DNA from: Streptomyces sp. CB01580
Lineage (GTDB): Bacteria; Actinomycetota; Actinomycetes; Streptomycetales; Streptomycetaceae
DNA length: 64,000 nucleotides
NCBI RefSeq assembly: GCF_001905795.1
Contig: NZ_LIXJ01000018.1
Span: 1-64,000 of the forward strand
Reading direction: 5' to 3'
In this document: piece by piece, positions 33,788 to 41,852 of the stretch
Layout of the letters: every line of letters starts with the position of its first letter
Numbering within the stretch: position 1 is the first letter of the stretch
Made by a program: the position numbers and the translations under genes
Notes under the pieces: generated by a model
Told to the model about the DNA's origin: nothing
Database searches by the model: none
Seen by the model: the letters and a program-made list of their open reading frames with translations, nothing else

Positions 33788-35422
33788 TCAGGTCAGGACA
33801 TCACGTCGTCGCAGCGCCGCCACCCCGGCGCCCACCAGCGCCGCCGTTATCGCCGTCAGCGCGAGCACGGGTCCCCATTCCATCCCGGTGCCCCCTGGCA
33901 GCTTCGGCAGGTGGGTGAACGGCGATAGGTCCATCATCGGCTGGGGCAGATCCAGCGCGGGCCCGATCCACCCGAGCGCCAGGCATGTCCCGGCCACGCC
34001 CCAGGAGGCCACCGCGGCCTTCGGGAGCACCCCGTACAGCAGGACCGTGACGCCGCCCAACAGCCAGATCGCGGGCAACTGGACCAGCGACGCCCCCAGC
34101 ACGGCCGGGAGGTCGTGGCCGTACCCGGCGGCCAGGCCGACGCCGCCCACCACCATGATCAGGGCCGCCCCGCCGAACGCGATCACCAGATGCCCCACCG
34201 CCCACCGCAGTCGGCCCACCCCGCACGCCAGCACCGGTTCGGCGCGCCCGGCCGTCTCCTCGCCGTGCAGCCGCAGCACCGAAGCCACGATGTACAGCGC
34301 GGCGACCATGCCGAGCATGGAGACCATCGCCGCGAGGAACGCGTCGGTCAGACCGGACTGACCGCCCATCCGCTCGAAGATCTCCCGCGTCTTCGGGTTG
34401 TCGCCGACCAGGTCCGCCGCCCCGTCGGTCAGCCCGCCGAAAACGACCCCGACCGCGGCGAACGACGGCGTCCAACCGATCAGCGCTCCCCGCTGAAGCC
34501 GCAGCGCGAGCCCGGACGCGGACGCTATCCGCCCCTGCGCCGGTCCGGGCCGGGTCGCGAGGAAGCTCATGCCGACATCGCGCCGCCCGGCCAGGGCGTA
34601 GGCCAGGACGGCCTGGACCGCGATCGCGGCCGCCATGACGAGCAGCACCCACCAGCGTGTCCCCGCGTATGCACGCACGTTCTCCGCCCAGCCGAGGGGG
34701 GAGAGCCAGGTCAGGACCGACGAACCGTCGTCCGTCGCCGCATCGCCCGCCGCCTTCAGGACGAACGCGGCACCGATCACCGTCGCTGTGAGCCCCTTCG
34801 CGAGCCGCGCGCTCTCGGTGAACTGAGCTGCCATCGCCGCCGTGCAGGCGAACAGCGCACCCGTCCCGGCGACCGCCGCGGCGAGCGCCACCGCGCCGGA
34901 CCCGCCCGCGCCGGAGCCGGCCATGCCGACCGCGACGACCAGCGCCAGCGCGGCGTTGGCGATCAACGCGGTGAGCAGCGCGGCCGTCAGCGGGGCGCGG
35001 CGCCCCACCATTGCGGAGGACAGCATTTCCTGACGCCCGGTCTCCTCTTCCTCTCGGGTGTGCCGCACGACGACGATCAGGCTCATCACGGCCGCCAGCG
35101 CCCCGCCGAAGCAGACCATCCGCCAGCTGACGAGACCGCCGACGGAGTCGGTGAATACCGGTCCGTACAGAGCCCTGAGGGAGCTGTTGCCGTTCATCGA
35201 CGCGGCCAGCTCGGCCCGACTGGCGGCGGTGTCGTACAGCGAGGCGAAGGAGTTGGCGACGGGGGAGAAGGAGCCGCCGAGCACGAGCACCCAGATCGGC
35301 AGCATGATCCGGTCGCGCCGCAACGCGAGCCGCAGCAGCGCTGCGGTGCCCGTGAACTGCCGGGTCACTGAGCCGGTACGGGGCCCGGCGCCGGTCGGCG
35401 CGGTCATGGTCACGGCAGTCAC
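33788..35422 (-). CDS. ABC-2 type transporter permease (two-domain exporter)
   Basis: The 544-residue integral membrane protein has about 12 hydrophobic helices in two similar halves, each beginning with a LRLALRRDR- or LRLQRGALIGW-like segment. This is the layout of actinobacterial polyketide or drug exporters that pair with one ATPase. A long loop bearing GGQSGLTDAFLAAM lies in the middle. Its GTG start overlaps the ATPase stop by four bases, so the two subunits are made together. The adjacent divergent regulator suggests induction by the exported compound, which is unknown. Confidence 0.88.
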   Translation of the reverse strand: MTAVTMTAPTGAGPRTGSVTRQFTGTAALLRLALRRDRIMLPIWVLVLGGSFSPVANSFASLYDTAASRAELAASMNGNSSLRALYGPVFTDSVGGLVSWRMVCFGGALAAVMSLIVVVRHTREEEETGRQEMLSSAMVGRRAPLTAALLTALIANAALALVVAVGMAGSGAGGSGAVALAAAVAGTGALFACTAAMAAQFTESARLAKGLTATVIGAAFVLKAAGDAATDDGSSVLTWLSPLGWAENVRAYAGTRWWVLLVMAAAIAVQAVLAYALAGRRDVGMSFLATRPGPAQGRIASASGLALRLQRGALIGWTPSFAAVGVVFGGLTDGAADLVGDNPKTREIFERMGGQSGLTDAFLAAMVSMLGMVAALYIVASVLRLHGEETAGRAEPVLACGVGRLRWAVGHLVIAFGGAALIMVVGGVGLAAGYGHDLPAVLGASLVQLPAIWLLGGVTVLLYGVLPKAAVASWGVAGTCLALGWIGPALDLPQPMMDLSPFTHLPKLPGGTGMEWGPVLALTAITAALVGAGVAALRRRDVLT

Positions 35423-36477
35423 CGCACCGTCACCCCCATGCCCTCGCCGCCGTCCGGCCTACCCGTGCCGTTCGGCCCACCCGCGCCGTTCTTCGCCCGG
35501 CTCTCCGGCCCGCCGTCTGTTCCGCCCGCCGTATTCGTCGTGTCCGCTGTTTCCGTCGCCTCTGCTGTGTCCGTCCTGTCGGCCGTGCCCGCCATGTCCG
35601 TCGTGTAGTGGCGGAGGAAGAGCTCCTCCAGCGTGGGCGGCGTGCTCGTCAGGGTCCGGATGCCCGATGCGGAGAGCGTCCTGAGCACCGCGTCCAGCTT
35701 GTCCGTGTCGACCTGGAGCGTCACGCAAAGGCCCTGCACCCGGAGGTCGTGTACGCCGGGAAGACGCGCGAGCCCGTCGGGTGGGCCGGCCAGCTCGGCG
35801 GTGATGTTCGTACGGGTGAGATGACGCATGCCGGCCAGCGAACCGGTCTCGACCGTCCGGCCCTGACGGATGATGCTGACCCGGTCGCAGAGCGTCTCCA
35901 CTTCGCTGAGGATGTGGCTGGACAGCAGGATCGTGCGCCCCCGCGCGCGCTCCTCGGCGACACAGTCCTGGAAGACCTCCTCCATCAGCGGATCGAGGCC
36001 ACTGGTCGGCTCGTCGAGGATCAGCAGATCCACGTCGGAGGCGAAGGCGGCGACGAGGGCGACCTTCTGCCGGTTGCCCTTGGAATACGTGCGCCCCTTC
36101 TTCGTCGGGTCGAGTTCGAAGCGCTCGACCAGCTCGGCGCGTCTGGCCCGGTCGAGGCCGCCGCGCAGCCGCCCGTAGAGATCGATCACCTCGCCGCCCG
36201 ACAGATTGCGCCACAGCGTGACGTCGCCCGGGACGTACGCCACTCTCCGGTGGAGCTCGACCGCGTCGCCCCATGGATCGCGGCCGAGCAGCCGGGCGGT
36301 GCCGGAGTCGGCTCGCAGCAGTCCGAGCAGTATCCGGATGGTGGTGGACTTCCCGGAGCCGTTGGGCCCGAGGAAGCCGTGAACCTCACCGGTCTCGACC
36401 GCGAGGTCGAGACCGGTGAGCGCGCGCGTCCGGCCGAACGACTTGCACAGCCCGGCCACCCTGATTGCCTGCGTCAT
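35419..36477 (-). CDS. ABC transporter ATP-binding protein (drug-exporter type)
   Basis: The 352-residue ATPase has Walker A GFLGPNGSGKSTTIRILLGL, a YSKGNRQKVALVAAFASDV signature region, Walker B LLILDEPTSGLDPLM and the H-loop LLSSHILSE. The C-terminal DUF4162-like part (TRTNITAELAGPP to ELFLRHYT) marks the DrrA-type drug-resistance family. A Thr/Ala/Gly-rich tail follows. I chose ATG 36477 (MTQAIRVAGLCKSFG). An upstream in-frame ATG would put eight residues inside the operator, which argues against it. The perfect palindrome 20 bp upstream should control this operon. Confidence 0.93.
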   Translation of the reverse strand: MTQAIRVAGLCKSFGRTRALTGLDLAVETGEVHGFLGPNGSGKSTTIRILLGLLRADSGTARLLGRDPWGDAVELHRRVAYVPGDVTLWRNLSGGEVIDLYGRLRGGLDRARRAELVERFELDPTKKGRTYSKGNRQKVALVAAFASDVDLLILDEPTSGLDPLMEEVFQDCVAEERARGRTILLSSHILSEVETLCDRVSIIRQGRTVETGSLAGMRHLTRTNITAELAGPPDGLARLPGVHDLRVQGLCVTLQVDTDKLDAVLRTLSASGIRTLTSTPPTLEELFLRHYTTDMAGTADRTDTAEATETADTTNTAGGTDGGPESRAKNGAGGPNGTGRPDGGEGMGVTVR

Positions 36478-36496
36478 GTTCTGAAGGTACGCTACT

Positions 36497-36512
36497 TTCA
36501 CAAATTTGTGAA
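36497..36512. promoter_or_regulatory. Perfect 16-bp palindrome TTCACAAATTTGTGAA (operator)
   Basis: It is A/T-rich in a G+C-rich genome and sits in the 117-bp gap between the divergent ABC ATPase and MarR/GbsR-type genes, 20 bp before the ATPase start. This is the expected place for a repressor to block the exporter promoter, with CTACTTTCAC resembling part of it. Confidence 0.8.
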
Positions 36513-36594
36513 GTTAAGGAAGCGTATAAAGTTGGAGTCGCGGCGAGGCCGGAGAAGCGGCGGGGGCCGAGGAAACAGGGGAGACGATCGGGCG

Positions 36595-37125
36595 ATGACC
36601 AGCGAAACCGAACAGGGCGCGCGTACCGAGCGGGACGCGGAGGCCGTCTCGCGGTTCGTGGAGCGGTTCGCGTCCGACATGACGGAGGCGGGGATGCAGC
36701 GGATGGCGTCCCGCGTCTTCGCCGCGCTCCTCGCGGACGACGACGGGTCGATGACGTCCGCCGAGCTCGCCCTGGCACTGCAGATCAGCCCCGCCGCGGT
36801 GTCCGGCGCGATCAACTACCTCACACAGGTCAGCATGGTCGGCCGCGAGCGCGAGCCGGGCTCGCGGCGGGACCGCTACCGCCTCCACGACGAGCTCTGG
36901 TACACCACCTTCGCCAACCGTGACCGGGTGCTCACCCGGTGGGAGAACACCCTGAAGGAAGGTGCCCGCACCCTCGGGGAGCGCACCCCTGCCGGGGCCA
37001 GGCTCGCCGAGACGGCGTCGTTCTTCGAGTTCGTGCAGGCGGAGCTGGCCGGGATGATGGACCGCTGGCGCGAGCACCGCAAGACGCTCGACCTGCCGGC
37101 CGCCGACGAGAGCCAGGGCGCCTGA
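36595..37125 (+). CDS. GbsR/MarR-family transcriptional regulator
   Basis: The 176-residue winged-helix protein has an N-terminal helix VSRFVERFASDMTEAGMQRM. The helix-turn-helix is MTSAELALALQISPAAVSGA, then INYLTQVSMVGREREPGSRR with the wing RRDRYRL, and helical dimerisation segments follow. In Streptomyces this subfamily is typically divergent from an ABC-2 exporter, as here, and represses it until a ligand binds. ATG 36595 lies after GGAGACGATC. The palindrome at 36497-36512 is its probable site and also lies in its own leader, suggesting autoregulation. Confidence 0.88.
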   Translation: MTSETEQGARTERDAEAVSRFVERFASDMTEAGMQRMASRVFAALLADDDGSMTSAELALALQISPAAVSGAINYLTQVSMVGREREPGSRRDRYRLHDELWYTTFANRDRVLTRWENTLKEGARTLGERTPAGARLAETASFFEFVQAELAGMMDRWREHRKTLDLPAADESQGA

Positions 37126-37203
37126 CGACCACGGGGCGCCCGACAACCGGGAACTTCGCCCCTCGCTCCCGGCGTCCGGGGGCCCCAGCACTGCCCCCGG
37201 GGT

Positions 37204-38193
37204 CTATCCCCCGGCCGACGCCCCGGCCTCGGCCGGCAGCATCAGTCCCCAGGCCCCTGCCCGCACCGTCCACGTACGTGTCCGGACCGGGCCGCCGACC
37301 TGGGTGTCCGCGCGGTAGCGGAAGTCCGCGCCCGAGACCGTGACCGCCTTCGCCTCCGCCATGACCGGGTCCGCCTCCGGAGGACGTATCACCACCTCCG
37401 CGAGGCCGTCGTCGCCGCCGCGCGAGGTCACCGTCACGGACTCGACCGGGCGGTCCAGGTCGTTCAGCAGGACGCCGTCCGCCTCGACCCGTAGCCGGTG
37501 CGTGCGGTGCGGGTCCGGGGGCTTCGACGGGGTCGGGCGCACGAGGGCGCGGACCAGCGAGCGGCAGGTGTCCCACATGGCCGTGGCCCCGGTGGGGGCG
37601 GTCGCCGCGTCCGGCGGCGCCCCACGGCCCGTGGCATGGCCCGGGGCCCGGTCCGGGGTGCGATTCAGCAGGTGGGCCTGATGGGTCTGAGGAGCGGGGT
37701 GGGGCGGGTGGGCCGGGATGTGCAGAGCACCCAGCACCAGGCCGTCGCTGTCGTCGACCAGCAGGTCGAGTCTGCGCACGGCCCCGTCCAGGGCGGTGCG
37801 CGCCGCCGCCACCGCGCCCCGCGGCACGCCGAGCGAGTGTGCGAGTTCCAGCGCGTCGGCGGAGCCGACCGGGATCAGCGCGAGCGATTTCTCGGCCGGT
37901 TCCCGCTCCCGGTGCAACAGGGCCACCGCCCGCCGCAGCGCGAGGTCGTCGCCGACCACCACCGGGCGTCGAACACCCCTGCGGGACAAGGCCCGTGCGA
38001 ATTCCTCGGGCCCTTCGGGCAGGCAGATCTTGGCATGCGAACCGGCGCTGAGCACGTCCTTCGCGATGCGAACGGACTCGCCGTCGGTCCGGCGGGCCAC
38101 CGGATCGATGACCACCAGCAGCTGGTGCGCACCGTCGCCGGGGGGCTGGGCAGCCGACACCTCGGTCCTTCCTCGGGTAGCATCTTGGTGCAA
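37204..38193 (-). CDS. Diacylglycerol kinase catalytic-domain-like protein
   Basis: The 329-residue protein shows LLVVIDPVARRTDGESVRIA at the N-terminus, VVVGDDLALRRAVALLHRER, and LALIPVGSADALELAHSLGV (the GSAD motif stands where lipid kinases have the GTGND loop). A lipid-kinase-like beta-sandwich follows (RLRVEADGVLLNDLDRPVES). A Pro/His-rich insert (about 155-205) separates the halves. Because the usual GGDGT and GTxND motifs are altered, catalysis is doubtful. It sits divergently beside purA, a common Streptomyces arrangement. Confidence 0.75.
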   Translation of the reverse strand: MHQDATRGRTEVSAAQPPGDGAHQLLVVIDPVARRTDGESVRIAKDVLSAGSHAKICLPEGPEEFARALSRRGVRRPVVVGDDLALRRAVALLHREREPAEKSLALIPVGSADALELAHSLGVPRGAVAAARTALDGAVRRLDLLVDDSDGLVLGALHIPAHPPHPAPQTHQAHLLNRTPDRAPGHATGRGAPPDAATAPTGATAMWDTCRSLVRALVRPTPSKPPDPHRTHRLRVEADGVLLNDLDRPVESVTVTSRGGDDGLAEVVIRPPEADPVMAEAKAVTVSGADFRYRADTQVGGPVRTRTWTVRAGAWGLMLPAEAGASAGG

Positions 38194-38346
38194 GAGCCCC
38201 TTTCGCTATTGCGCCAGGGGCTTCGTCTATTCCGGGGCACCCGGTTCGACGGTTCAGGCCGTGTCGTACATCGTCGTACGGCGTGTACGACGTTCATGTA
38301 CGCCCCCTGACCTTGGACATGCCCCGCCCGGAAGGGGTGTACGCCT
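38194..38346. promoter_or_regulatory. Control region between DAGK-like gene and purA
   Basis: It contains a GCCCCT...AGGGGC stem-loop (about 38196-38222) right at the minus-strand start, and nested GTACGAC/GTCGTAC inverted words near 38264-38290. I see no purine riboswitch core. The purA start lies just after GGAAGGGGTGTACGCCT. Confidence 0.4.
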
Positions 38347-39630
38347 GTGCCCGCACTTGTGCTGCTCGGTGCTCAGTGGGGTGACGAGGGCAAGGGAAAG
38401 GCCACCGACCTGCTCGGTGGGTCCGTTGACTACGTGGTGCGATACCAGGGCGGCAACAACGCCGGCCACACGGTGGTCGTCGGTGACCAGAAATACGCAC
38501 TCCATCTCCTCCCCTCCGGAATCCTGTCGCCGGGGTGCACCCCGGTCATCGGGAACGGTGTCGTCGTCGATCCGGCGGTCCTGCTTTCCGAACTGAGTGG
38601 GCTGAACGAGCGCGGCGTGGACACGTCCAAGCTCCTGATCAGTGGCAACGCCCATTTGATCACCCCGTACAACGTCACGATCGACAAGGTGACGGAACGG
38701 TTCCTCGGCAAGCGCAGGATCGGTACGACCGGGCGCGGTATCGGCCCGACGTATGCCGACAAGATCAACCGGGTGGGCATCCGCGTCCAGGACCTCTACG
38801 ACGAGTCGATCCTGGAGCAGAAGGTCGAGGCGGCCCTGGAGCAGAAGAACCAGCTCCTCGCCAAGGTCTTCAACCGGCGCGCCATCGAGTCCGGCAAGAT
38901 CGTCGAGGAGATGCTCCAGTACGCGGAGCAGATCAAGCCGTACATCGCGGACACGACGCTGGTCCTGAACAACGCCATCGACGAGGGCAAGGTCGTCCTG
39001 TTCGAGGGCGGTCAGGGCACGCTGCTCGATGTCGACCACGGCACGTACCCCTTCGTCACCTCGTCGAACCCGACGGCGGGCGGTGCCTGCACCGGTGCGG
39101 GCGTGGGCCCGACGAAGATCAGCCGGGTCATCGGCATCCTCAAGGCGTACACCACGCGCGTCGGCGCGGGCCCGTTCCCGACGGAGCTGTTCGACGAGGA
39201 CGGCGAGGCGCTGCGCCGGATCGGCGGCGAGCGCGGCGTCACCACCGGCCGTGATCGTCGCTGCGGCTGGTTCGACGCCGTGATCGCGCGGTACGCGACC
39301 CGGGTCAACGGCCTCACCGACTTCTTCCTCACCAAGCTGGACGTGCTGACCGGCTGGGAGCAGATCCCGGTCTGTGTCGCGTACGAGATCGACGGCAAGC
39401 GCGTCGAGGAGCTTCCGTACAGCCAGACCGACTTCCACCACGCGAAGCCGGTCTACGAGATGCTGCCGGGCTGGTCGGAGGACATCACGAAGGCCAAGAC
39501 CTTCTCCGACCTGCCGAAGAACGCGCAGGGGTACGTGAAGGCGCTGGAGGACATGTCCGGCGCACCGATCTCCGCGATCGGCGTCGGCCCCGGCCGCACC
39601 GAGACGATCGAGATCAACTCGTTCCTGTAG
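38347..39630 (+). CDS. purA: Adenylosuccinate synthetase
   Basis: PurA joins IMP and aspartate using GTP, the first committed step to AMP. The 427-residue protein shows VLLGAQWGDEGKGKATDLLG at the N-terminus with the catalytic Asp, then YQGGNNAGHTVVVGDQKYAL (catalytic His). IGTTGRGIGPTYADKINRVG, GGQGTLLDVDHGTYPFVTSS and RRCGWFDAVI follow, with PYSQTDFHHAKPVY late. Length is standard and no lesion is seen. GTG 38347 gives the conserved MPALVLLGAQW start. Confidence 0.97.
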   Translation: MPALVLLGAQWGDEGKGKATDLLGGSVDYVVRYQGGNNAGHTVVVGDQKYALHLLPSGILSPGCTPVIGNGVVVDPAVLLSELSGLNERGVDTSKLLISGNAHLITPYNVTIDKVTERFLGKRRIGTTGRGIGPTYADKINRVGIRVQDLYDESILEQKVEAALEQKNQLLAKVFNRRAIESGKIVEEMLQYAEQIKPYIADTTLVLNNAIDEGKVVLFEGGQGTLLDVDHGTYPFVTSSNPTAGGACTGAGVGPTKISRVIGILKAYTTRVGAGPFPTELFDEDGEALRRIGGERGVTTGRDRRCGWFDAVIARYATRVNGLTDFFLTKLDVLTGWEQIPVCVAYEIDGKRVEELPYSQTDFHHAKPVYEMLPGWSEDITKAKTFSDLPKNAQGYVKALEDMSGAPISAIGVGPGRTETIEINSFL

Positions 39631-39695
39631 GAACTCCCGCCGGAAGCTGTGCGGCGGTGGCCGACCGGACGCCATGTGTCGACCGCCGCCGCACA

Positions 39696-39709
39696 CCCGC
39701 GTACGCGGG
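39696..39709. promoter_or_regulatory. 14-bp palindrome upstream of rloA
   Basis: CCCGCGTACGCGGG lies 42 bp before the rloA start. It could be an operator or part of a purA terminator, as a broader imperfect TGTGCGGCGG...CCGCCGCACA hairpin precedes it (about 39648-39695). Confidence 0.35.
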
Positions 39710-39750
39710 CCGGATGGTGTGACTAGTCTGTCCGCCATGAAGGAGCCAGG

Positions 39751-41019
39751 ATGCTGCTGAGATTCCGGGTGGCGAACGTCCGGTCCCTGCGCGACGAGCA
39801 GGAGCTGTCGTTCGTTGCACCCGAGGACAGCGAGAGGGAACGAGCCGCAGCGCGTGAACTCGCCCTCTCGGACGGCAGTCGGCTGGCCGTCCACACCGTC
39901 GTCGCTGTCTTCGGAGCCAACGCCTCCGGTAAATCCAATGTGATCGCCGCGCTCAAGAACATGCGCCACGCGGTCCTGAGGTCCTACGCCGACTGGACGT
40001 CCTACGACGGGATTCCCCGTGACGAATTCGCCCTGGACCCCAAGGCCGCGTCGGAGACATCCCTGTACGAGGCGGACTTCGTCCTCGGTGACGGTGTCCG
40101 CTGGACGTACGGGTTCGAGCTGGGCGCACGGCGGGTCGAGGCGGAATGGCTCTACGCCTATCCCAAGGGCCGTCGGCAGGTGTGGTTCGACCGGGACGCC
40201 GGACGTGACAAGGTCTTCGACTTTCCCGGTGACCGGCTCCACGACCGCACACGACTGGCCCGTACCACCAGGCAGGACGCCCTCCTCCTGACGCGTGCCG
40301 CGAATGACGGCCATGAACAGCTCACCCCGATCTTCGACTGGTTCAAGAACAACCTCTGGGACGTCACTCCCGAGACCGAGCGCACCCAGCGCGAGGACTA
40401 CACGGCCATGAAGCTCCTCCGGAGCGAAGGCTTCCGGCGACGGGCCGAGGAACTGCTGAGGGTCGCCGACCTCGGCATCGTGGGTGTGGAGGTCGAGCAA
40501 TCGTCATCCGGGCGCCCTCTGGTACAGCTGATCCACGCGGGCGGTGGTGAACGGACGGCGATGGACTGGTCTTCCGAGTCCTGGGGCACCCGCTCCTGGT
40601 TCGCGTTGATCGGTCCGCTCCTGCTCGCCCTCGACACGGGAGCGGTCCTCCTCATCGACGAACTGGACGCCAGCCTGCACTCGCGCTTCGCAGCAGAGGT
40701 CGTACGTCTCTTCCAGGCTCCGTGGGTGAATCCCAAGGGCGCCCAGCTCGTCTTCACCGGTCACGATCCCTCCCTGCTGCGGACACCGGGAGGCGGCCGA
40801 CTCCTGGAACCGGGCCAGCTCTGGCTCACCGAGAAGGACGAGTGTGGTGCGACGGAGTTGTCTTCGGTCGCGGACTGGGATCCCACGGATGAGGAAGATC
40901 TGATGGCCTCGTACCTCGCGGGGTCCTTCGGCGCGGTGCCGAAGGTCTCCGAGGGGCAGATCGGGCGACGGCTGGTGCGGACGGACGACTTGGCGCGGAT
41001 GGAGGCGGAAGAGGTCTGA
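39751..41019 (+). CDS. rloA: RloA-like AAA15 ATPase (AbiLi-type abortive-infection component)
   Basis: The 422-residue SMC/ABC-like ATPase begins MLLRFRVANVRSLRDEQELS. Walker A is VFGANASGKSNV (about 53-64). WSSESWGTRSWFALIGPLLL is the signature region and VLLIDELDASLH (Asp303, Glu304) is Walker B, with LVFTGHDPSLL after it. This is the RloA architecture found beside type I restriction genes. With RloB it forms the AbiL-like pair, thought to stop phage growth. AAGGAGCCAGG precedes the ATG. The next gene starts within its stop (TGATG), so the two are coupled. Confidence 0.85.
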   Translation: MLLRFRVANVRSLRDEQELSFVAPEDSERERAAARELALSDGSRLAVHTVVAVFGANASGKSNVIAALKNMRHAVLRSYADWTSYDGIPRDEFALDPKAASETSLYEADFVLGDGVRWTYGFELGARRVEAEWLYAYPKGRRQVWFDRDAGRDKVFDFPGDRLHDRTRLARTTRQDALLLTRAANDGHEQLTPIFDWFKNNLWDVTPETERTQREDYTAMKLLRSEGFRRRAEELLRVADLGIVGVEVEQSSSGRPLVQLIHAGGGERTAMDWSSESWGTRSWFALIGPLLLALDTGAVLLIDELDASLHSRFAAEVVRLFQAPWVNPKGAQLVFTGHDPSLLRTPGGGRLLEPGQLWLTEKDECGATELSSVADWDPTDEEDLMASYLAGSFGAVPKVSEGQIGRRLVRTDDLARMEAEEV

Positions 41020-41753
41020 TGGCGAGGCCAAGGGGAGGGGACAGCGTTGCCCGCAAGAAGGGTGGCGCCAAGGGCCGTACGAACCGCGCACGCCAGGTGT
41101 ACATCTTCACCGAGGGCGAGGTGACCGAGCCCCAATACATCGACATCATCATGGAGAAGGGCACCCCGGCCACTGCGGGCCGCAGCGTCGATCACCATTA
41201 CAAGAACGAGAACGCCGCAGGCAAGCACCGCAAGCCGTACGCGATGGTCAAGGACGCCGTTCGTACGTTGCGCAAGGTCGAGCGCGAGGCCAGGGATGCC
41301 GGGCTGAAGACCGGAGACTGGAACTATCCTCAGGTGTGGGTGCTCTTCGACCGCGACGGCCACCTGAACATCCGCGAAGCCAAGCAGCTCGCGGACAAGG
41401 AAGGCGTCAAGGTCGCCTATTCGCATCCCTGCTTCGAGCTCTGGCGGCTTCTGCACTACACGAACTACACCAGCAGCTTCGGCGGCGTCTGCGACGATGC
41501 CAACAGCCGGCTGCGTTCCCGCCCCGGCTTCGCGGCGACGTACGGACGCCAGGTTCGCGCCGTCTCCAAACAGCAGGCGAAGCACATGCGTGAGGAGCAG
41601 GTGCTCAGCAAGGACGGGCAGCGATACGCCGACGCCAAGAAGTACGCAATGGCGATCAACAATCGCGTCGAAGCGACCAACCCCGAGAAATGGGATCCGT
41701 ACACCGACGTCTGGAACTTCGTCGAGGAGGGGCTTCTCCTCAGCGGCTACTAG
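41019..41753 (+). CDS. rloB: RloB-like protein (AbiLii-type effector candidate)
   Basis: The 244-residue protein has VYIFTEGEVTEPQYIDIIM near residue 28 and VWVLFDRDGHLNIREAKQLA in the middle. The acidic EGE and DRDGH motifs resemble a TOPRIM-like nuclease core, as in RloB and OLD proteins. SHPCFELWRLLHYTN is the RloB hallmark. The C-terminus (NPEKWDPYTDVWNFVEEGLL) is helical. It is translationally coupled to RloA, which would supply the ATPase switch. An in-frame start a few codons downstream is possible since the first 25 residues are only basic. Confidence 0.82.
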   Translation: MARPRGGDSVARKKGGAKGRTNRARQVYIFTEGEVTEPQYIDIIMEKGTPATAGRSVDHHYKNENAAGKHRKPYAMVKDAVRTLRKVEREARDAGLKTGDWNYPQVWVLFDRDGHLNIREAKQLADKEGVKVAYSHPCFELWRLLHYTNYTSSFGGVCDDANSRLRSRPGFAATYGRQVRAVSKQQAKHMREEQVLSKDGQRYADAKKYAMAINNRVEATNPEKWDPYTDVWNFVEEGLLLSGY

Positions 41754-41852
41754 GCTGCTTCGGCGTACGTCCGCGATCGGCCGGGGCCGCCACCTGTCAC
41801 CCGTCGCCGTCATTCCGTCATCACCAGCACCACACCACCAGGGAGTCCGTCC

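Noticed and set aside
38194..38346. Purine riboswitch in front of purA
   Set aside because: No conserved three-way-junction core could be recognised. Only simple hairpins are seen.
38254..40500. 748-codon minus-strand frame across purA and rloA
   Set aside because: It is the mirror of two confidently assigned plus-strand genes and has no recognisable motifs.
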